A stretch of 64,000 nucleotides of DNA from Halosimplex litoreum (GTDB lineage Archaea > Halobacteriota > Halobacteria > Halobacteriales > Haloarculaceae): contig NZ_CP065856.1 in NCBI RefSeq assembly GCF_016065055.1, positions 124,001-188,000 of the forward strand. Direction: 5' to 3'. The position numbers were made by a program, and so were the translations under genes. Below the pieces are notes generated by a model, which saw only the letters and a program-made list of their open reading frames with translations, was not told the DNA's origin and made no database searches. Below are positions 60,736 to 64,000 of this stretch, piece after piece. Each line of letters starts with the position of its first letter. The stretch's first letter is position 1.

Positions 60736-61941
60736 ATGAGACGGCGTTCGTTTCTGAGAGCGGTTCCGGCGGTCGCGGTCGGTGGGTGTGTCTCGCAACC
60801 GAACACGGCCGGGCAGGCGATCCCTTCGGCCGCCCCGACCGACGAGCGACCGCGGGAGCTGGCGGCTGGGCGTCTCGATAGCTTCGCAGACCTCTCGCGG
60901 TGGTCGGCGATGGACGGGTCGGTCGCGGGCGACGCCGAGCGAACGGTGAGCGGTCCGCAATCGGCCCACCTGCGTGCGGGCGCGACCGACTCACGCGCTC
61001 GGATCGCCCGGCGGTTCGAACGGCCGATCGACATCAGCGACATGGGGATCAGGTTGTCGGCTCGCGCGAACCGGAGTATCAACCCGTACGTCCAGGTGTT
61101 CGACGTCGACGGGAACAAGATCAACTTCCGGGCGCCGATCCGCGGCGGGCTCTCGTTCCAGCCCTTCGACTTCGGGATCAGCAAGGTGGGCGGGTCGCCC
61201 GACCTCTCGGCGGTGGAAGAGATCCGGATCACGGTCTGGGCAGGGGAGGGACAGGCGGTCGACGTGTGGTGTGACGACCTGGCGCTCGTCGAGCGCTCCG
61301 AGACGGGGACCGTCGTCGTCCAGTTCGACGACGGGAATCTGACCGATTACAGCGAGGCGTTCCCCGTGCTGGAGGAACACGGGTTCACCGCGTCGACGTT
61401 CGTCTGTCCGGGATCGATCGGAGCGGACGGCAAACTCGGCCTCTCGGAGCTCTCGGAGTTGCGGGACGCCGGGTGGGACGTCGCCAGCCACACCGTCGAC
61501 CACGAACACCTGTCGGCGCTGGACGAGGCGGCCCAGGAGGCGCAGATCGCGGGCGCCAAAGACTGGCTGGTCGACCACGGGTTCGAACGCGGTGCCGAGT
61601 ACCTCGTCTACCCGTTCGGCGAGTACGACCAGACGACGCTGAACCTGGCCGACCGATATCACGAACTCTCGTTCGCCGGTGGCTACCCAGGGTACGGCCG
61701 ACCGACGAACCGTCACGTGATCCAGCGCGTCTCCTCGCCGGATGTCGAGACGGCGACCAGAGCGATCGATATCGCCGCCGCCTACGACGGGATCACCGTG
61801 CTGTTCTATCACCAGCTCACTGCGAACTCCGAACCGACGCGATCGGCGTTCGCGTCGACCATGTCGCACCTCGCCGACCGGGAATCGAACGGCGACCTGC
61901 GGGTCGTCCCCGCGCGGGATCTCGAATCGATTGTCGTCTAA
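60736..61941 (+). CDS. Tat-type lipoprotein polysaccharide deacetylase
   Basis: A 401-residue exported protein. MRRRSFLRAVPAVAVGGC combines a twin-arginine motif with a lipobox (Cys18), so it should be lipid-anchored outside the cell. Residues about 40-195 form a beta-sandwich carbohydrate-binding-like domain (QVFDVDGNKINFRAP; VDVWCDDLALVE). The NodB domain (195-401) has VVQFDDGN (metal Asp pair), STFVCPGSIG, SHTVDHEHL (H-x3-H) and YLVYPFGEYD. It would remove N- or O-acetyl groups from a surface glycan. The promoter region is AT-rich. It follows the beta-helix gene by 192 bases. Confidence 0.85.
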   Translation: MRRRSFLRAVPAVAVGGCVSQPNTAGQAIPSAAPTDERPRELAAGRLDSFADLSRWSAMDGSVAGDAERTVSGPQSAHLRAGATDSRARIARRFERPIDISDMGIRLSARANRSINPYVQVFDVDGNKINFRAPIRGGLSFQPFDFGISKVGGSPDLSAVEEIRITVWAGEGQAVDVWCDDLALVERSETGTVVVQFDDGNLTDYSEAFPVLEEHGFTASTFVCPGSIGADGKLGLSELSELRDAGWDVASHTVDHEHLSALDEAAQEAQIAGAKDWLVDHGFERGAEYLVYPFGEYDQTTLNLADRYHELSFAGGYPGYGRPTNRHVIQRVSSPDVETATRAIDIAAAYDGITVLFYHQLTANSEPTRSAFASTMSHLADRESNGDLRVVPARDLESIVV

Positions 61942-62104
61942 GAAATTCCTCCGACACCCGCACAGAGCACCGCTGTTCTGAAAACCGGTCGAACCACCGA
62001 GCCCACGGGGGCGACCGGACCGAGACCGATCCCGCCCAGCGGGCGCGAGATCCACACCCTCTGAACTGGGGTGACGAAGCGGCAATCGGCCGACCGAATC
62101 ACGG

Positions 62105-63895
62105 TCAGTCGAAGTGCCGTTGCAGCCAGAGCTCGATCGTCGTGATCGAACAGAGCGCGCTCGACTCGTCGCTCTCGCCGTCGAGGTGGCGCTGGCGGCG
62201 GTCCTCGACGGCGACGCCGTCGAGGAACCAGCGGTCGCGCGCGTCGTCGATCAGGTCGTCGAGCCGCGACTGAATTTCGTCGTGATCCCTGTACCACTGG
62301 CCGGCCATCGAAGTGCCGCCGTAGGTCGGGTCGCCGAGCAGGTGCGAGAGGCCGGTGCTGGCGAAGAAGCCGGCGACGTGGAGCGGGTACGGGAGACTCG
62401 GCTTCAACCGCGACCGTTCGTAGGGGATCTCGGCGAGGTCGGCGTCCAGCAAGCGTATCATCCCGATTTTCGGCTTGACGACGCCGAAGATCAGCTCGCC
62501 GTCGGAGCCGGGAAGCGCGCCCATCCGCCACGAGGGCGGGAGCCGCGCGGCGCTCTCGAGGAAGTCGCCGTCGGCGTAGGCGACGCGGGTCCCGCTCCGG
62601 CCGCGGGCGACGGGGTTGCTCGCGTGCGCGAGGCGAGGATAGTAGTTCTGGAAGTGGGCGTCCACGACCGCCTGTTCGAAGTCGGTCTCCTCGGTTCGGG
62701 CCGCTTCGCGTCGATACGAGCCCATCGGGTCCACGTCGGCGTCGACGATGTCCGTCACCTCCTCGGCCGGCAGCGACGCCTCGCTGTGGTACATCGAGTC
62801 GACGAGCGACGACGCCTCCTGCAGGTGATACCGGCTGAGGTGCTGGCCCAACAGTTCGCCGACGATCCCCTCCATGAGGACGTTCGGCTCGCGGCCGTCG
62901 ATGTTGTCGGTCGCGGTCAGGTTGAGCGCGAAGTTCCAGTTGACCAGCCCGTCGGTGGCGTCCACGGTCTTCTCCAGCGTCGGGAGGAATCGGTCGGGCG
63001 TCAACGGGACCGTCTCGTTGGGCAGTTCCAGCGTCTCCGCGACGTCCTCGGCGAGGCGGACGTTGATGCCGCCGCCGGGGTTGGCGTCGTACGTGTAGGT
63101 GGTCAGCGAGTCGAAGGCGTCACGCTCGCGCTGGACGCGCGCGAACTCGCTCACCGTCGCGCGGCTGTCGAGCCCCCCCGAGAGCCAGATCCCCACGTCG
63201 CCCGAGACGGTGTTGGCAGTCCGGTCGACCGTCCGCTTGAACTCCGCGGTCAGGTCGTGGAAGTACTCCGTCGTCGGTTCGGCGGGGTCGTAGTCCGGCC
63301 GCCAGTAGCGTCGCCCGGTCACCTCGCCGCCGTGATACTCGACGACAGTCCCCGGGTGAACCGACTTGACCCCCTCCAGCAGCGTCGTGTCGCTCCACAT
63401 GTGGCCCATCAGGATCAGGTCGCTCACGCCCTGGGGGTCCACGCTGGGGTCGTCGAGCGCGGGCATGAGCTGTGAGGTCCCTGAGGCGAAGGAGAATCCG
63501 TCGTCGTGTCGGTACACCGGCGGCCGGCTGCCGATCTTGTCGGTGGCGAGCAGGACCCGGTCCTCGCTCGCGTCGACCGCGGCGATCGTGAACGGCCCGT
63601 CCAGCGTTTCGAGCGTCGGGTCGGGCGCCTGGAGCAGCCGCTCGAAGATCGTCTCCGTGTCCCACCCGAGTTCGGCGCGGTTCGAGACCGCACCGTCGAT
63701 CACGCCCGCGGCCTGTCCGTCGCGCCAGAACGTATGCCCCTCCGGGTCCTTCTCGCCGTGGTGGCGGATCCCCACGCCGTGGGACCCGGTGTCGAAGCGG
63801 TCGGTCCCGTACCAGGACTCCCGGGCCATGGTGTCCAGCATGTCGTCGAGGACCGACTCGCCGACGGTGCCGCCGACGATCCCCGTCAGTGCCAT
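62105..63895 (-). CDS. Asparagine synthetase homologue lacking the glutaminase cysteine
   Basis: A 596-residue AsnB-like protein. Its N-terminal domain keeps the amidotransferase fold, but MALTGIVGG replaces the usual MCGI start, so the nucleophilic Cys is absent and glutamine cannot be cleaved by the known mechanism. The synthetase domain is intact at its PP-loop SGGLDS (239-244), with PKIGMIRLLDADLAEIPYERSR further on. It could use free ammonia, or form an amide or other bond using an adenylated intermediate, as beta-lactam synthetase-like relatives do. It lies in the second glycan cluster and is convergent with the deacetylase gene. Confidence 0.78.
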   Translation of the reverse strand: MALTGIVGGTVGESVLDDMLDTMARESWYGTDRFDTGSHGVGIRHHGEKDPEGHTFWRDGQAAGVIDGAVSNRAELGWDTETIFERLLQAPDPTLETLDGPFTIAAVDASEDRVLLATDKIGSRPPVYRHDDGFSFASGTSQLMPALDDPSVDPQGVSDLILMGHMWSDTTLLEGVKSVHPGTVVEYHGGEVTGRRYWRPDYDPAEPTTEYFHDLTAEFKRTVDRTANTVSGDVGIWLSGGLDSRATVSEFARVQRERDAFDSLTTYTYDANPGGGINVRLAEDVAETLELPNETVPLTPDRFLPTLEKTVDATDGLVNWNFALNLTATDNIDGREPNVLMEGIVGELLGQHLSRYHLQEASSLVDSMYHSEASLPAEEVTDIVDADVDPMGSYRREAARTEETDFEQAVVDAHFQNYYPRLAHASNPVARGRSGTRVAYADGDFLESAARLPPSWRMGALPGSDGELIFGVVKPKIGMIRLLDADLAEIPYERSRLKPSLPYPLHVAGFFASTGLSHLLGDPTYGGTSMAGQWYRDHDEIQSRLDDLIDDARDRWFLDGVAVEDRRQRHLDGESDESSALCSITTIELWLQRHFD

Positions 63896-64000
63896 CGCCG
63901 CCCCTCGGTCGTCGCGCCGCCGGCCTGTCTCCTGTCCCGCTCGTACGCAGTTCCCGTCATCGCCCCGAAGGTATCCGGCAGTGGGCTTTGGTATACGCCT
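63896..64000. other. Right edge, no gene seen
   Basis: The last 105 bases lie upstream of the gene at 62105 (minus strand). GTATAC near 63992 could be a TATA element. No other feature is visible before the edge. Confidence 0.4.

Overview
The window is chromosomal DNA of a haloarchaeon. The evidence is the high G+C, the strongly acidic proteins, archaeal-type genes (Cbf5/TruB, DUF106, zinc adenylate kinase, Orc1/Cdc6, a TATA-binding protein, two CheF proteins), Tat-type secretion signals, and TATA boxes about 25-35 bases before start codons. The species cannot be fixed from the sequence alone.

Bases 1-1386 carry the start of uppS (running off the left edge) and a divergent PPP-like phosphatase. 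Bases 1387-9321 are an integrated mobile element of about 7.9 kb. It lies between two direct copies of the 3' end of tRNA-Pro(GGG) and encodes a tyrosine integrase, a PhiH1-type winged-helix regulator, an extra TATA-binding protein, a one-polypeptide type IIG restriction-modification enzyme and a HUH replication initiator, with a hairpin-rich region next to rep. After the tRNA comes a core block (cbf5/truB, cmk, DUF106, adk) that is split by a replication origin: eight 20-bp repeats in front of orc1/cdc6.

From about 15 kb to 48 kb the window is mainly a surface-glycan island. It holds a polyprenyl-phosphate sugar transferase, many GT4/GT2/DUF616 glycosyltransferases, sugar-nucleotide enzymes (WecB, three SDR epimerases including a UDP-sulfoquinovose synthase-like one, all four dTDP-L-rhamnose genes, GlmS, GlmU), an ABC flippase candidate, polytopic membrane proteins, methyltransferases and an AsnB-type amidotransferase. 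Two cheF paralogues, a DUF457 protein and a 10 x 17-bp tandem repeat sit within it. The segment at 36-43 kb is clearly AT-richer, contains two MITE-like elements and looks acquired.

At 49-52.4 kb there is a toxin-antitoxin patch: an HTH/TumE-like pair, then a RHH/RelE pair whose toxin gene is interrupted by a TnpB-type IS200/IS605 element. At 52.6-63.9 kb lies a second glycan cluster: two polysaccharide deacetylase-like proteins (one a Tat lipoprotein), an ATP-grasp enzyme, an alpha/alpha-toroid protein, a GT4, a Tat-exported beta-helix/PKD protein, and an asparagine-synthetase homologue lacking the glutaminase cysteine.

A plausible joint role of the glycan genes is to make activated sugars (UDP-GlcNAc/ManNAc, dTDP-rhamnose, perhaps UDP-sulfoquinovose), build glycans on a polyprenyl carrier (UppS, sugar transferase, glycosyltransferases), flip them (ABC protein) and modify them outside the cell. 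No oligosaccharyltransferase (AglB) is in the window, so S-layer glycosylation versus exopolysaccharide cannot be decided here.
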